The position numbers and the translations under genes are program-made. Of a DNA stretch of 64,000 nt, positions 19,276-28,513 are shown in pieces. The notes below the pieces were generated by a model that worked only from the letters and a program-made list of their open reading frames with translations, was not told where the DNA came from and ran no database searches. Numbering within the stretch: position 1 is the stretch's first letter; every line of letters begins with the position of its first letter. The DNA is from CAVTHW01 sp963734625 (GTDB lineage: Bacteria > Acidobacteriota > Terriglobia > Bryobacterales > Bryobacteraceae): positions 123,178 through 187,177 of the forward strand of contig CAVTHW010000019.1 of the NCBI GenBank assembly GCA_963734625.1. The letters are read 5' to 3'.

Positions 19276-20481
19276 TTGCTTAACCGCACTTTCAAGGCGT
19301 TTCAGTACCGCGACTTCCGCCTCATCTGGTCGGGAGCCTGCACCTCCAGCATCGGCACCTGGATGCAGTCGCTGGCCCAGAGCTGGCTGGTGCTGCAAAT
19401 CTCCGGCTCCGCTTTCATGTTGGGCCTGACTTCTTTTCTGGGTGAGATCCCCATTTTCCTGTTTTCGCTGGTGGGCGGCGTGGTCGCCGACCGCATGGAC
19501 CGGCGGCGCCTGCTGCTGGCATCGCAATACGTGCAGATGAGCTGCGCCTTCACTCTGACGGCGCTGGTTGCGTTTGGCGTGGTGCGGGTCTGGCACATCC
19601 TGGTGCTTTCGTTCCTGGTCGGGCTGGCGCAGTCTTTTGGCGGGCCGGCCTATCAGGCGCTGATCCCGTCCCTGGTGAAGACCGAAGACATTCCCAACGC
19701 CATCGCGCTCAACTCGATTCAATTCAACCTGGCGCGCATTATCGGCCCAGTGCTGGGCGGGCTGGCGCTCACCGGCCTGGGAGCCGCATGGTGTTTTGGG
19801 CTGAACGGGTTGTCCTTCGTCGCTGTTATCGTCTCGCTGCTTCTCTTGAAGGTCCGGTTCATCCCCCAGGGCGGAGGGGCGAGCATGCTGGCCAGCATGA
19901 AAGAAGGCATCGCCTTCGTCCGCAAGCAGGCGGCGATAGAGTCGCTGCTGGTGTTGGCCTTCCTCTCGACCATGCTGGGCGTCCCGCTGATTGTTTTTCT
20001 GCCGGTTTTTGCCAAGGACGTATTTCACGGCGACGCGAGCACTTACACATTGTTTCTCTCCATCTCGGGCGCCGGATCAGTGACCGGAGCGCTGGTAGTG
20101 GCCAGCTTCGGCCATTACCGCCGTAAGGGCCGTCTGGCCCTGCTGCTGCTGGCGGTTTTCGGGGCGTGCATGGCCGGTTTCGCACTTTCCCGGATTCTGG
20201 CCCTCAGTTGTGTTCTGCTGTTTCTAGCCGGGATGTGCCTGATCTCGGTGTTTGCGACGTTGTCGTCGCTGGTGCAGTTGCTGGCCTCGGACGGAATGCG
20301 GGGCCGCGTCATGAGCGTGTACAACGTCGCTTTCCGCGGCGGCATGCCCATTGGCAGCCTGGTGACGGGCTCCCTGATCCGCGCCTTCTCGGCTCCGATA
20401 GTGCTCGCCGGCGACGGCGCGCTGCTGATTTGCCTGGCTCTGTATTTGCTGCTGGTGCATCGGCGGGTGGCCGCCCTATAG
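19276..20481 (+). CDS. MFS exporter (EntS-like)
   Basis: A 401-residue, 12-helix major facilitator transporter of the EntS/MFS_3 type. FQYRDFRLIWSGACTSSIGTWMQSLAQSWLV is the typical first helix, and GGVVADRMDRRRLLL is the loop 2-3 motif. Substrates of this group are siderophores, drugs or unknown metabolites; nothing nearby tells which. The best start is TTG at 19276, because the ATG at 19269 hits a stop after four codons. The TPR gene follows 12 bases downstream. Confidence 0.85.
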   Translation: MLNRTFKAFQYRDFRLIWSGACTSSIGTWMQSLAQSWLVLQISGSAFMLGLTSFLGEIPIFLFSLVGGVVADRMDRRRLLLASQYVQMSCAFTLTALVAFGVVRVWHILVLSFLVGLAQSFGGPAYQALIPSLVKTEDIPNAIALNSIQFNLARIIGPVLGGLALTGLGAAWCFGLNGLSFVAVIVSLLLLKVRFIPQGGGASMLASMKEGIAFVRKQAAIESLLVLAFLSTMLGVPLIVFLPVFAKDVFHGDASTYTLFLSISGAGSVTGALVVASFGHYRRKGRLALLLLAVFGACMAGFALSRILALSCVLLFLAGMCLISVFATLSSLVQLLASDGMRGRVMSVYNVAFRGGMPIGSLVTGSLIRAFSAPIVLAGDGALLICLALYLLLVHRRVAAL

Positions 20482-20492
20482 AATTAGAGGTT

Positions 20493-21176
20493 ATGCTGCG
20501 CCTTGCTCTTCTCTTGGTATTGTCACTGACTCTCACGGCGGCGGCCCAGGAGTTGGAGAGCGCGCGCGATCGCCAGGACCGGCAGGCGCTCGACGCCATC
20601 GTCGCCAGGTTGTCGCAGGCGGCACTGAAGAGCCCTAACGACGCCGGCGCCCATTACCGTCTGGCCGTGGCGCGCTCCTACCTGGCCGAGGTGTATCTCG
20701 AAGTGGGCGACAAGCCCGGAGCCAGGGCGGCGGCCGAGGCGGGAATCGGCGACGCCCAGCGCGCGGTGGCGCTCAAAGCCAATGCCGCGGATTACCATCG
20801 GGTGCTCGGCACGCTTTGCGGCCAGGTGATTCCGGCCAACCTCCTGCTGGCGCTGAAGTACGGCAAGTGCGCCACGGAGTCCATCGACAAGGCGCTGGAG
20901 CTGGATCCGAAATCCCCGGAGGCATATCTCAGCCGCGGCGTCGGCAATTACTATCTGCCGCCAACCCTGGGCGGCGGACTGGAGCCGGCTATCCGGGACT
21001 TCAGAAAGGCCATCGAGCTCAGCCCTAAATCGGCGGAGGCGCAACTCTGGCTTGGAATCGCGCTGAGAAGAGCGGGGCGAAACGCGGAGGCGCGGGCGGC
21101 CCTGAAGAAGTCGCTCGAGTTGGATCCCAATCGGGTTTGGGCGAAGCAGCAATTTGACAAGACACCGGCAAAGTAG
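20493..21176 (+). CDS. Secreted TPR-repeat protein
   Basis: A 227-residue protein with a signal peptide (LRLALLLVLSLTLTAAAQ) and TPR-type repeats, clearest at SPNDAGAHYRLAVARSYLAE, DPKSPEAYLSRGVGNYYL, SPKSAEAQLWLGIALRRAG and the last repeat ending ELDPNRVWAKQQF. It starts at ATG 20493 after TTAGAGG, 12 bases downstream of the MFS gene. It is probably a periplasmic scaffold; partner unknown. Confidence 0.75.
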   Translation: MLRLALLLVLSLTLTAAAQELESARDRQDRQALDAIVARLSQAALKSPNDAGAHYRLAVARSYLAEVYLEVGDKPGARAAAEAGIGDAQRAVALKANAADYHRVLGTLCGQVIPANLLLALKYGKCATESIDKALELDPKSPEAYLSRGVGNYYLPPTLGGGLEPAIRDFRKAIELSPKSAEAQLWLGIALRRAGRNAEARAALKKSLELDPNRVWAKQQFDKTPAK

Positions 21177-21185
21177 ACCATCCTC

Positions 21186-22859
21186 ATGCTGAACATCACG
21201 CGCAGCCAGGTCTTGATCGCATTCACCATCGCGGCCCTGACGCTGCTCGGCTACTTTAAGTTTCCGGGCCACACCTATCTCCAGTCGGACACGCAGATTT
21301 ACGCGCCCATGCTGGAGCACATCTGGGACCACACCACCATGACGCGCGATTTCATGGTCGAGCGGCCGCACCTGGCGTTTACGGCCTACGACGAGATCGC
21401 CGTCCTGCTGCGGCGGCTGACCGGCCTGGACTTTGAGGGCGTGCTAACCATTCAGCAACTGTTCTTTCGCGCTCTCGGGATCCTTGGGGTCTTCCTGATT
21501 GCCAGTTCCCTGAAGCTCGGCGCGCGCATGGCGCTGCTCGTAGCGGGCGTTTTTTCACTCGGGGCCTTTATAGGCGGGGCGACTGTTCTGACCCTGGAGT
21601 ACGAGCCCGTGCCGCGAGGATTCGCCATTCCCCTGCTGCTGTTGGCTATCGGGCTGGTCGCCCATGGGCTCGACTGGGCGGCGGGCGTGGCGGCCTCGAT
21701 CGCCTTCCTCTATCAGCCGGGAGCGACCATTCCGTTCTGGGCGGTCTACTTCTGCCTGGCCTGCTGGCCGGGCGGGGTGGCCGTCATGAAACGGCGCATC
21801 CTGGGGCTGCTGCCGCTGCTCGCCGCGGCGATCCTGCTGCTGATCCTCTCGCGCCTTCAGCCCGGCATCTCGGAGCCCCTGAATCTGCTGGGCCGGGTGG
21901 ATGCGGGGTGGGAGAAACTCCTCCGGCTGCGCACCAACTACATTTTCGTTTCCGTGTGGCTGTCGCCGTGGTACTGGCACTACGCAATTCTCGGCGTTGT
22001 CGCCCTGGGGGCGTACTGGCGCCTGCGGACGGCGGCAGGTCTCGACCTGCGGTTCTTCCTGGGAGGGTTGCCGCTGCTGGGATTGCTGAGCATACCGTTC
22101 TCCTATGCCCTGTTGGAAGTGTACAAGTCAGCCGCGGCACCCCAGCTTCAACCCGCCCGCGGCGTGCTCTTCGTGACTCTCTTTGCGGGGGTGCTGGCCT
22201 CGGTCGCGGGGGTCAAAGCCGCGCAGGCGGGAAGGCACATCGAGGGCTTCTTCTGGTTGCTGGCCGCTTTCCTCATCCCGGCGGGCGTGCCGGTTCAGCA
22301 GATCCTGGCCACGAACCTGGGCGACCCCGTCATGCGCCGGCGCTTGTTGATCGCGGCGCTCTTGTCGGCTGCAGTGATGCTGGCCGCCTGGGCGCAGAGT
22401 AAGCACTATCGCTGGGAGCCGCCGGTCTGGGCCGCGCTGCTCCTGCTCCCGTTCTTACTCTACCCCGGCTATGGAAAAGTGGTTCTCAATCCGCAGCTCC
22501 ACACGTCGGACTTGCACGAGCTCTCCGAGTGGGCCAGGACTTCCACCCCAAAGGAGGCGGTGTTCCTTTTTCCCGACGCCGCACGGGACCTCTATCCCGG
22601 CATCTTCCGCGCATCCGCTTTCCGGGCCGTCTATGTCGACTGGAAATCCGGGGGACAGGTGAACTACGTGAGGAGCGTCGGAGAGGAATGGTACAAGCGC
22701 TGGGAGGCCATGGGGCAGTTGCGCAAATTCAAGCCGTCGGGGATCGGACGATACGCGGCCTACGATATCGACTACCTTGTGGTGCGCGCAAAGAACCGGG
22801 TTCCGAACCGGCAACCGGCTTTCCAGAACGAATCCTTCATCGCGTATGCTTTGCGATGA
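21186..22859 (+). CDS. Polytopic membrane protein, unknown function
   Basis: A 557-residue integral membrane protein with about 10-12 hydrophobic segments from residue 8 onwards. Near residues 35-60 is a loop DTQIYAPMLEHIWDH resembling the first periplasmic loop of polyprenyl-phosphate-sugar-dependent transferases, which usually carries an acidic pair. The C-terminal 110 residues are soluble (DLHELSEWARTSTPKEAVFLFPD), again common in that group. A glycosyltransferase-type role is possible but unproven. The ATG at 21186 is 10 bases after the TPR gene, so MFS, TPR and this gene probably form one operon. Confidence 0.6.
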   Translation: MLNITRSQVLIAFTIAALTLLGYFKFPGHTYLQSDTQIYAPMLEHIWDHTTMTRDFMVERPHLAFTAYDEIAVLLRRLTGLDFEGVLTIQQLFFRALGILGVFLIASSLKLGARMALLVAGVFSLGAFIGGATVLTLEYEPVPRGFAIPLLLLAIGLVAHGLDWAAGVAASIAFLYQPGATIPFWAVYFCLACWPGGVAVMKRRILGLLPLLAAAILLLILSRLQPGISEPLNLLGRVDAGWEKLLRLRTNYIFVSVWLSPWYWHYAILGVVALGAYWRLRTAAGLDLRFFLGGLPLLGLLSIPFSYALLEVYKSAAAPQLQPARGVLFVTLFAGVLASVAGVKAAQAGRHIEGFFWLLAAFLIPAGVPVQQILATNLGDPVMRRRLLIAALLSAAVMLAAWAQSKHYRWEPPVWAALLLLPFLLYPGYGKVVLNPQLHTSDLHELSEWARTSTPKEAVFLFPDAARDLYPGIFRASAFRAVYVDWKSGGQVNYVRSVGEEWYKRWEAMGQLRKFKPSGIGRYAAYDIDYLVVRAKNRVPNRQPAFQNESFIAYALR

Positions 22860-22865
22860 ACCCCC

Positions 22866-23453
22866 TTACCGGGTAACGTCTATCCCCATTCTCTTCATCT
22901 CTTCGGCGTAGTAGCGCCGGTAAAGGAGATCCCATTCCTCGGTGCCCTCCGCGATTTCGCGTTTCTGGGAACGGATCTTCTGGTGGGCAGCCTGGTCGAC
23001 CTTATTCTCGGCCTGAAGCACTTCGGTAATGTCTTGCACGATCTCCAGGCGGAGGTCGTTGGCGGCCCGCTTGACCCGCACCTCGTGCGATTTCCGCAGG
23101 GCCGCGACCAGCATGTGCGAGATTTCGTTGATCTTGTCGCGCGAGAGCTTCATGTGATCGCCGGTGTCGCGGCCGGCGGCGCGAATCACTTTGCGCTGGG
23201 AGATAAGCGTGTTCTTGGTGCGCCGGAACATCTCCTGGTAGCTGACGCCTTCGCGGCGCATGTACTCTGCGTACTGGCTGAGGATCTCGCGCACCTCGTC
23301 GTTGAGCCGGTCCTCGACTTGCAACTCGTCCGTGATCACCGCGGCGATGAGTTCCGAAGCGGCCTGTGGATTATTAGTTTCAATAACTTGAGGGTTAAGC
23401 TTGGCGACCAGTCGGCGGGCGAGATAGGCGATTAGTTCCCTGGGGAGAAGCAT
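22866..23453 (-). CDS. DUF507-family protein (two tandem copies)
   Basis: A 195-residue cytoplasmic helical protein. Two DUF507-like units are visible: residues 1-95 (LPRELIAYLARRLVAKL ... VREILSQYAEYMRREGV) and residues 102-195 (MKLSRDKINEISHMLVAAL ... EEWDLLYRRYYAEEMKRMG). Function unknown. Its stop lies 6 bases from that of the plus-strand membrane protein, so the genes converge. Start is ATG at 23453. Confidence 0.75.
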   Translation of the reverse strand: MLLPRELIAYLARRLVAKLNPQVIETNNPQAASELIAAVITDELQVEDRLNDEVREILSQYAEYMRREGVSYQEMFRRTKNTLISQRKVIRAAGRDTGDHMKLSRDKINEISHMLVAALRKSHEVRVKRAANDLRLEIVQDITEVLQAENKVDQAAHQKIRSQKREIAEGTEEWDLLYRRYYAEEMKRMGIDVTR

Positions 23454-23549
23454 CCGTGAGCCGTAGCGCTGTAGCGCATTCCAGATCTTAGTTTACTTTC
23501 GCTCCAGGGCAGTGTCAAACAATCCATCGGGCTGGACTAAACTGAGCAC

Positions 23550-24113
23550 ATGGAATGCTGCATTGGCTTCGAGCCGGCGCCTGGAGTGGCGCTTCAAGTT
23601 GCCGCTTCCGAACTGGGTGTGTGCGGGGTGTGGATCGGCCGGGCGCCGCGGGAGTGCGCGGCTGAATCCGACAATGCGTTCCTCCGTGCGGCCGTCCGGC
23701 AACTGCGCGAGTACTTCGATGGCGCGCGCCGCGAGTTCGATCTGCCGCTGGACCTGCGTGGGACACCTTTCCAACTCCAGGTTTGGAACGCCCTCACCAA
23801 GATTCCGCACGGCGAAACCCGGACCTATGCGCAGATCGCCAGCCAGATCGGGCGTCCGAAGGCCACGCGGGCGGTGGGCAGCGCTAACGGCAAGAATCCC
23901 GTGCCGATCATCGTGCCCTGCCACCGGGTAATTGCCACCGGCGGCGGGCTGGGCGGTTACAGCGCTGGTTTGGATTTCAAGAGAAGACTTCTGGCTCTTG
24001 AAAAAGGGGACAGACGCATTTTCCCCGCCGTCCGCGCCGACCAGGAAGCCAGCCTGTTTGCCGGGAGCGGATCAGATGGAAAATGCGCCTGTCCCCTTTT
24101 CGTTGAGCGCTAA
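23550..24113 (+). CDS. ogt: Methylated-DNA-protein-cysteine methyltransferase
   Basis: A suicide DNA-repair enzyme that takes the alkyl group from O6-alkylguanine. The C-terminal catalytic region is complete: FQLQVWNALTKIPHGETRTYAQIA, the helix-turn-helix with ATRAVGSANGKNP, and the active-site PCHRVIATGG. The enzyme proper ends near LLALEKG. The last 35 residues are translated from an inserted palindromic repeat (24001-24100) and have no family counterpart, so its natural stop was probably replaced. Confidence 0.9.
   Translation: MECCIGFEPAPGVALQVAASELGVCGVWIGRAPRECAAESDNAFLRAAVRQLREYFDGARREFDLPLDLRGTPFQLQVWNALTKIPHGETRTYAQIASQIGRPKATRAVGSANGKNPVPIIVPCHRVIATGGGLGGYSAGLDFKRRLLALEKGDRRIFPAVRADQEASLFAGSGSDGKCACPLFVER
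24001..24100. mobile_element. About 100-bp MITE/REP-like palindromic element
   Basis: The left arm at 24001-24024 (AAAAGGGGACAGACGCATTT core) and right arm at 24078-24100 are inverted copies of 23 bases with one mismatch, around a 53-base centre. The element sits between two convergent genes and supplies the terminal codons of both: the Ogt tail and the PepA ending EKGTGAFSI. No transposase is present, so it would be non-autonomous. I saw no second copy in the window. Confidence 0.65.
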
Positions 24114-25568
24114 GTGGACTAGGGTGCGCAGGGGGACGCCGGTGGCGCCCTTGGCCATGAACGGTTTGGCTTCTTCCAGCCACGCCGTACCGGCGATGTC
24201 GAAGTGGACCCAGGGCGTCGACTCGACGAATTCCTTCAGGAACATGGCGGCGGTGATGGCGCCGCCCCAGCGGCTGCCGATGTTGGGGATGTCGGCGAAG
24301 GTGCTCTTCAGGGCTTCTTTGTAATCGTCGTCGAGCGGCATGCGCCACATCTTCTCGCCCTCGGCCTGGGCCGCGGCGAGCACCTGCGCCAGCAGCGCCT
24401 CGTCGTTCGAGAACACGCCGACGTTCACGTATCCCAGCGCCACCACGACGGCGCCGGTCAGAGTCGCCGCATCGGCCAGGTGCGTGCAGCCGAGCCGCTT
24501 GGCGTAGGTGATGGCGTCCGCCAGGATTAACCGGCCTTCGGCGTCCGTATTCAGCACTTCCACCGTCTTGCCCGAGAGCGTGGTCACGATGTCCCCCGGC
24601 CGCTGCGCGTGCCCCCCAGGCATATTCTCTACCGCGGGCACCACCGCCGTGACCGAAATGGAAGGCTTCAGTTGGGCGATGGCGCGCATGGCGCCCAGAA
24701 CGGCCGCGGCTCCCGCCATGTCGTACTTCATCTTGTCCATGTTCTCGGACGGCTTGATGGAGATGCCGCCGGAGTCGAAGGTGACGCCCTTGCCGACCAG
24801 GCCCAGGTGCATGGAACCCGAAGAAGGCTGCGCGGGCCGGTAGCGCACGACGATCAGCGCCGGCGGCTCGCTGGAACCCGCGGCGACGCCCAGGAGCGCG
24901 CCCATACCGAGCTGCGCCATGCGCTCGCGGTCGAGGACCTCGCATTCCAGGCCCTGTTCGGCGGCCATTTGCCGCGCCCTCACGGCCAGCAGCGTGGGCG
25001 TCAGCCGGTTGGCCGGCTCGGTCACCAGATCGCGGGTGAAGTTCTGCGACTCGGCGATGATCCGCCCGGCGCGCAGGGCTTCTGTCCGGGACGGACTAGC
25101 CTCGGGGACAACCAGGGAGAAGCGGTCCACCACTTTCTTCTCTTTGTCGTCGGTCTTGTAACGGTCGGGCTCATAGTCTCCGAGAATGGCGCCTTCGACG
25201 GCCGCCGAGACGAAGTCCTCCGCGGCGAAGCCGGCGTCCACGGCCAAAGCGACGTTTCGGACGCCCTTGGCCTTCAGCAGCCGCAGGGCGGCGCCCGAAA
25301 CCTTGCGCAGTTCGGCCGTATTGAAGCTCCCGGCCTTGCCCCCGCCGATCACCAGCAGCTTACCGCACTTCAGGTCCGTGGGCCGGTGGAGGAGGGCGCT
25401 TTCCAGCGATTTTCCTTTGAACTCTCCGCTGCGGTAGAGATCCTCGATCCAGCCTCCGGCCAGCTCGTTCGACGCACCGGGGGCAGCCACCTCCCGCTCG
25501 AAGGCCACCACCACCAGGGCGTCTGCTTCAACCTGCTCAAGAGAAAGCGCTATCAGTCCGGTTTCCAT
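24072..25568 (-). CDS. pepA: Leucyl aminopeptidase (M17)
   Basis: A 498-residue cytosolic dizinc aminopeptidase. The second metal-binding region is clear: GLVGKGVTFDSGGISIKPS, DMAGAAAVLG, and the family signature NTDAEGRLILADA with its catalytic arginine. The N-terminal macro-like domain (residues 1-160) is present. The C-terminus GVPLRTLVHLAL is typical, but the last codons (NEKGTGAFSI) come from the palindromic element shared with ogt. Start is ATG at 25568. smpB lies 21 bases upstream on the same strand. Confidence 0.95.
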   Translation of the reverse strand: METGLIALSLEQVEADALVVVAFEREVAAPGASNELAGGWIEDLYRSGEFKGKSLESALLHRPTDLKCGKLLVIGGGKAGSFNTAELRKVSGAALRLLKAKGVRNVALAVDAGFAAEDFVSAAVEGAILGDYEPDRYKTDDKEKKVVDRFSLVVPEASPSRTEALRAGRIIAESQNFTRDLVTEPANRLTPTLLAVRARQMAAEQGLECEVLDRERMAQLGMGALLGVAAGSSEPPALIVVRYRPAQPSSGSMHLGLVGKGVTFDSGGISIKPSENMDKMKYDMAGAAAVLGAMRAIAQLKPSISVTAVVPAVENMPGGHAQRPGDIVTTLSGKTVEVLNTDAEGRLILADAITYAKRLGCTHLADAATLTGAVVVALGYVNVGVFSNDEALLAQVLAAAQAEGEKMWRMPLDDDYKEALKSTFADIPNIGSRWGGAITAAMFLKEFVESTPWVHFDIAGTAWLEEAKPFMAKGATGVPLRTLVHLALNEKGTGAFSI

Positions 25569-25589
25569 TGACCCTCATCCTCGTTCGGT

Positions 25590-26051
25590 TCACTGGTTGT
25601 GGCGCCGCATGGCCGCCCGCGCTTCGTTCTCCTGCGTGCGCGTGCGCTCGGCCTCCCGCTTGTCGTGCAGTTTCTTGCCCTTCCCCAGCGCCAGTTCGCA
25701 CTTGATCCGCCCATTCTTCAGGTAGATCTTGGTGGGAACCAGGGTCAGGCCCTTTTCGCGCGTCTTGCCCAGTAGCTTGTCTATCTCCCGGCGGTGCAGC
25801 AGCAGCTTGCGGCGCCGGAGGGGCTCGTGATTCTCCCGGTTGCCGTGAGAGTAGGGGCTGATGTGCGCGTTGACCAGCCAAGCTTCGGAATTGACCACGT
25901 CTCCGTAGCTGTCCATAAGCTGGATCTTGCCGTCGCGGGCGGCCTTGACCTCGGTTCCGGTGAGGACCAGGCCCGCCTCGAACCGCTCCAGGAGAATGTA
26001 GTTGTGAGCGGCGTGGCGATTATCGCTCAGAATTTTGAGTTTCGGTTCCAC
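25590..26051 (-). CDS. smpB: SsrA-binding protein
   Basis: A 153-residue SmpB, which loads tmRNA onto stalled ribosomes for trans-translation. Conserved blocks are NRHAAHNYILLERFEAGLVL, GTEVKAARDGKIQLMDSY, NAHISPY and the basic tail from LGKGKKLHDKREAERTR, which enters the mRNA channel. Start is GTG at 26051. I saw no ssrA RNA in the window. Confidence 0.95.
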   Translation of the reverse strand: MEPKLKILSDNRHAAHNYILLERFEAGLVLTGTEVKAARDGKIQLMDSYGDVVNSEAWLVNAHISPYSHGNRENHEPLRRRKLLLHRREIDKLLGKTREKGLTLVPTKIYLKNGRIKCELALGKGKKLHDKREAERTRTQENEARAAMRRHNQ

Positions 26052-26166
26052 GGGTGGCGACTTTTGCCTTGCACGCAGCGAAGCCGAACTGCGTCAACCA
26101 CTTATGTGAGCAGTCCAGGTACGCGCGACTGCTCCATTTTAGCACAGGGCTTGAAAAATCAATAAG

Positions 26167-28503
26167 ATGCGCACATCGAAGCGGTTAGCCGTCCTCCTTG
26201 CCGTCGCGTTGCTTCTGGCGGGGCCGGTCGCGAGCCTCCAGGCGAAAACCCGCAAGGGCGACCAGCTTTATGCTCAGGGCTACCAGGCCGAGCAGAAGAA
26301 AGACTACGAGAAGGCCGTTGGCCTGTACGATCAGGCCCTGGCCACCGACCCCGGCGACCTCGCCTACCAGATGGCCGCCCGGCGTGTCCGCTTCCAGGCC
26401 GCGCAAGTACACGTGGGCCAGGGCCAGAAGCTGCGCGATCAGGGAAATCTGGGAGAAGCCATGGCGGAGTTCGAGAAGGCTCTCGCGCTCGACTCCTCCT
26501 CGGAAATCGCCGCGCAAGAGATGCAGATTACGCGGGACATGGCTGAGCGGGCAAAGACACGGCCTGTCAAGCCGGAAGATCGTGGGCTCAGTCCCTTTGA
26601 GCTGGCCGGACGCGAGGCGGACGCGAAACTTGCCGCAGTGAGGTCGGTGCCGGTGCTGAAACCCATTTCGACCGCCCCCATCAACCTTACGATGAATAAC
26701 CGGACCCCCCGGGTCCTGTTCGAGACGGTGGGCAAGCTGGCCGGCATCAACGTCCTGTTCGATCCGGACCTCGTGCAAGCGATGGGCACCGCCAAGCCGC
26801 TCAGCGTGGATCTGACCAACGCCACTCTCGAGCAGGCTTTCGACTATCTGTCGCTGATGACGAAGTACTTCTGGAAGCCCGTCACCGCCAACGCGATTTT
26901 CGTCGCCCAGGACACCGCGGCCAAGCGCACCGACTACGAGGAGCAGGTCGCGCAGGTCTTCTACATCCGCAACGCCAGCGCACAGGCTGACCTCACCGAG
27001 GTTATGAATGCTATCCGCACCGTGACCCTGGCGCAACGCATCGTGCCCATCAACTCGCAGAACGCGCTGCTGGTACGCGGCACGGCCGATCAGGTGGCGC
27101 TGGCCGGCATGCTGATCCGCAACCTGGACCAGCCCAAGTCGGAGGTGGTGGTGGATGTCATCCTGATGGAGGTCAGCAAAACGAATTCCAGAGACCTCGG
27201 GGCGAGCCTGGTTTCTGGGGGCGCCAACGGCCTGAGCGTGCCGGCTACGTTCACGGGGGGCGCCGCCGCGACCGGCACCGCCGCATCCAGCGGCGTGAGG
27301 CTTTCACGTCTGGGCGGTCTCTCCACCAACGACTTCTCCATCGCCCTTCCCGGCGCTCAATTGAAGGCCCTGATGAGCAGCAGCGACACGAGGGTTCTCC
27401 AATCGCCGCAGGTGCGCGCCGTGGACGGCATGAAGGCCAGTCTGAAGATCGGGGACCGGGTGCCTTACTCCACCGGCGGTATCCAGACCGGGACGGCCGG
27501 GGGCTTAGCCGGAGGGGTGTTCAATAGTTTCCAGTACCTTGATGTGGGCGTGAATGTGGACATCACCCCCAAGGTGCATGGGACGGACGAGGTCACGCTG
27601 CACGTCGAGCTGGACGTTTCCAACGTGAAGGACCGCATCGACATCGGCGGCATATCGCAGCCGGAAGTGGGGCAGCGGAAGGTGGTCCACGACATCCGGC
27701 TGAAGGAAGGCGAGGTCAGCTTGCTGGGAGGCTTGGTTCAATCGCAGGAGACGAGGTCAGTCTCCGGGCTTCCAGTGCTGTCCAGCATTCCGGGACTCGG
27801 CCGGCTGTTCAGCATTGAGTCGACCACAAAGAATACTACCGAGTTGCTGATCGCGATTGTCCCCCACGTCGTGCGAGGTCCCGCGCTGGACGAGCTCAGC
27901 TTCAAGGGCATCGCGTCGGGCAATGAGAGAACCGTCCGCTTGAGCTACGCGCCGCCGGCCACTGGGGGAGGGGCGCCCGCCGTTACGCCACAAGCCCCGG
28001 CCGCGCAGCCGCAAGCTCCGGCCGCGCAGCCAATCCAGCCGATTCCTCTTCCTGTTCCTGGCGTGCCACAGGCCGCGGCGCCGGCAGGAACGCCGAGGAT
28101 CATCTTCAGCCCGTCGCCGGCCGAGGCTCAGACTGGAGGCACGCTCACACTGAGCATTCAGGCGGCGAACGTCACCGACCTGTTCTCGGCGCCGTTGCGG
28201 ATCAAGTTCGACCAGAACGTTCTGCGGCTGGACGAGGTGAACCGGGGCGGGTTCCTGGCGGGCGATGGCCGGGAGATTCTCTTCACGCGAAACATTCTTA
28301 ACGACTCCGGGGAGGCGAGCGTCATTCTGAGCCGCATGCCCGGAAGCGGCGGTTTGAGCGGCTCGGGCACATTGCTCACCTTCACCTTCAAGGTGATCGG
28401 CAAGGGCGTGACGACGATCTCCGTCCCGTCGCTCACGCTCCAGGACTCGCGCGGCCAGGCCATTCGGGCGGCCTCGCCACAAGTAGCGATAACGGTGAAA
28501 TAG
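26167..28503 (+). CDS. Secretin with TPR head and C-terminal cohesin domain
   Basis: A 778-residue outer-membrane channel protein of the GspD/PilQ superfamily. Order: signal peptide (1-26), TPR-like repeats (about 30-130), STN/secretin N-terminal domains (about 165-330, NVLFDPDLVQ, VFYIRNASAQADL), the secretin core (about 340-590; PQVRAVDGMKASLKIGDRVPY, LLGGLVQSQETRSVSGLPVL), a Pro/Ala/Gln linker (600-640), and a cohesin domain (about 645-778; PSPAEAQTGGTLTLSIQAANV). Two pseudopilin genes follow within 10 bases. The fusion suggests an acidobacterial type II-like secretion or pilus variant; ATPase and inner-membrane partners are not in the window. Confidence 0.85.
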   Translation: MRTSKRLAVLLAVALLLAGPVASLQAKTRKGDQLYAQGYQAEQKKDYEKAVGLYDQALATDPGDLAYQMAARRVRFQAAQVHVGQGQKLRDQGNLGEAMAEFEKALALDSSSEIAAQEMQITRDMAERAKTRPVKPEDRGLSPFELAGREADAKLAAVRSVPVLKPISTAPINLTMNNRTPRVLFETVGKLAGINVLFDPDLVQAMGTAKPLSVDLTNATLEQAFDYLSLMTKYFWKPVTANAIFVAQDTAAKRTDYEEQVAQVFYIRNASAQADLTEVMNAIRTVTLAQRIVPINSQNALLVRGTADQVALAGMLIRNLDQPKSEVVVDVILMEVSKTNSRDLGASLVSGGANGLSVPATFTGGAAATGTAASSGVRLSRLGGLSTNDFSIALPGAQLKALMSSSDTRVLQSPQVRAVDGMKASLKIGDRVPYSTGGIQTGTAGGLAGGVFNSFQYLDVGVNVDITPKVHGTDEVTLHVELDVSNVKDRIDIGGISQPEVGQRKVVHDIRLKEGEVSLLGGLVQSQETRSVSGLPVLSSIPGLGRLFSIESTTKNTTELLIAIVPHVVRGPALDELSFKGIASGNERTVRLSYAPPATGGGAPAVTPQAPAAQPQAPAAQPIQPIPLPVPGVPQAAAPAGTPRIIFSPSPAEAQTGGTLTLSIQAANVTDLFSAPLRIKFDQNVLRLDEVNRGGFLAGDGREILFTRNILNDSGEASVILSRMPGSGGLSGSGTLLTFTFKVIGKGVTTISVPSLTLQDSRGQAIRAASPQVAITVK

Positions 28504-28513
28504 AAGAGGAATC

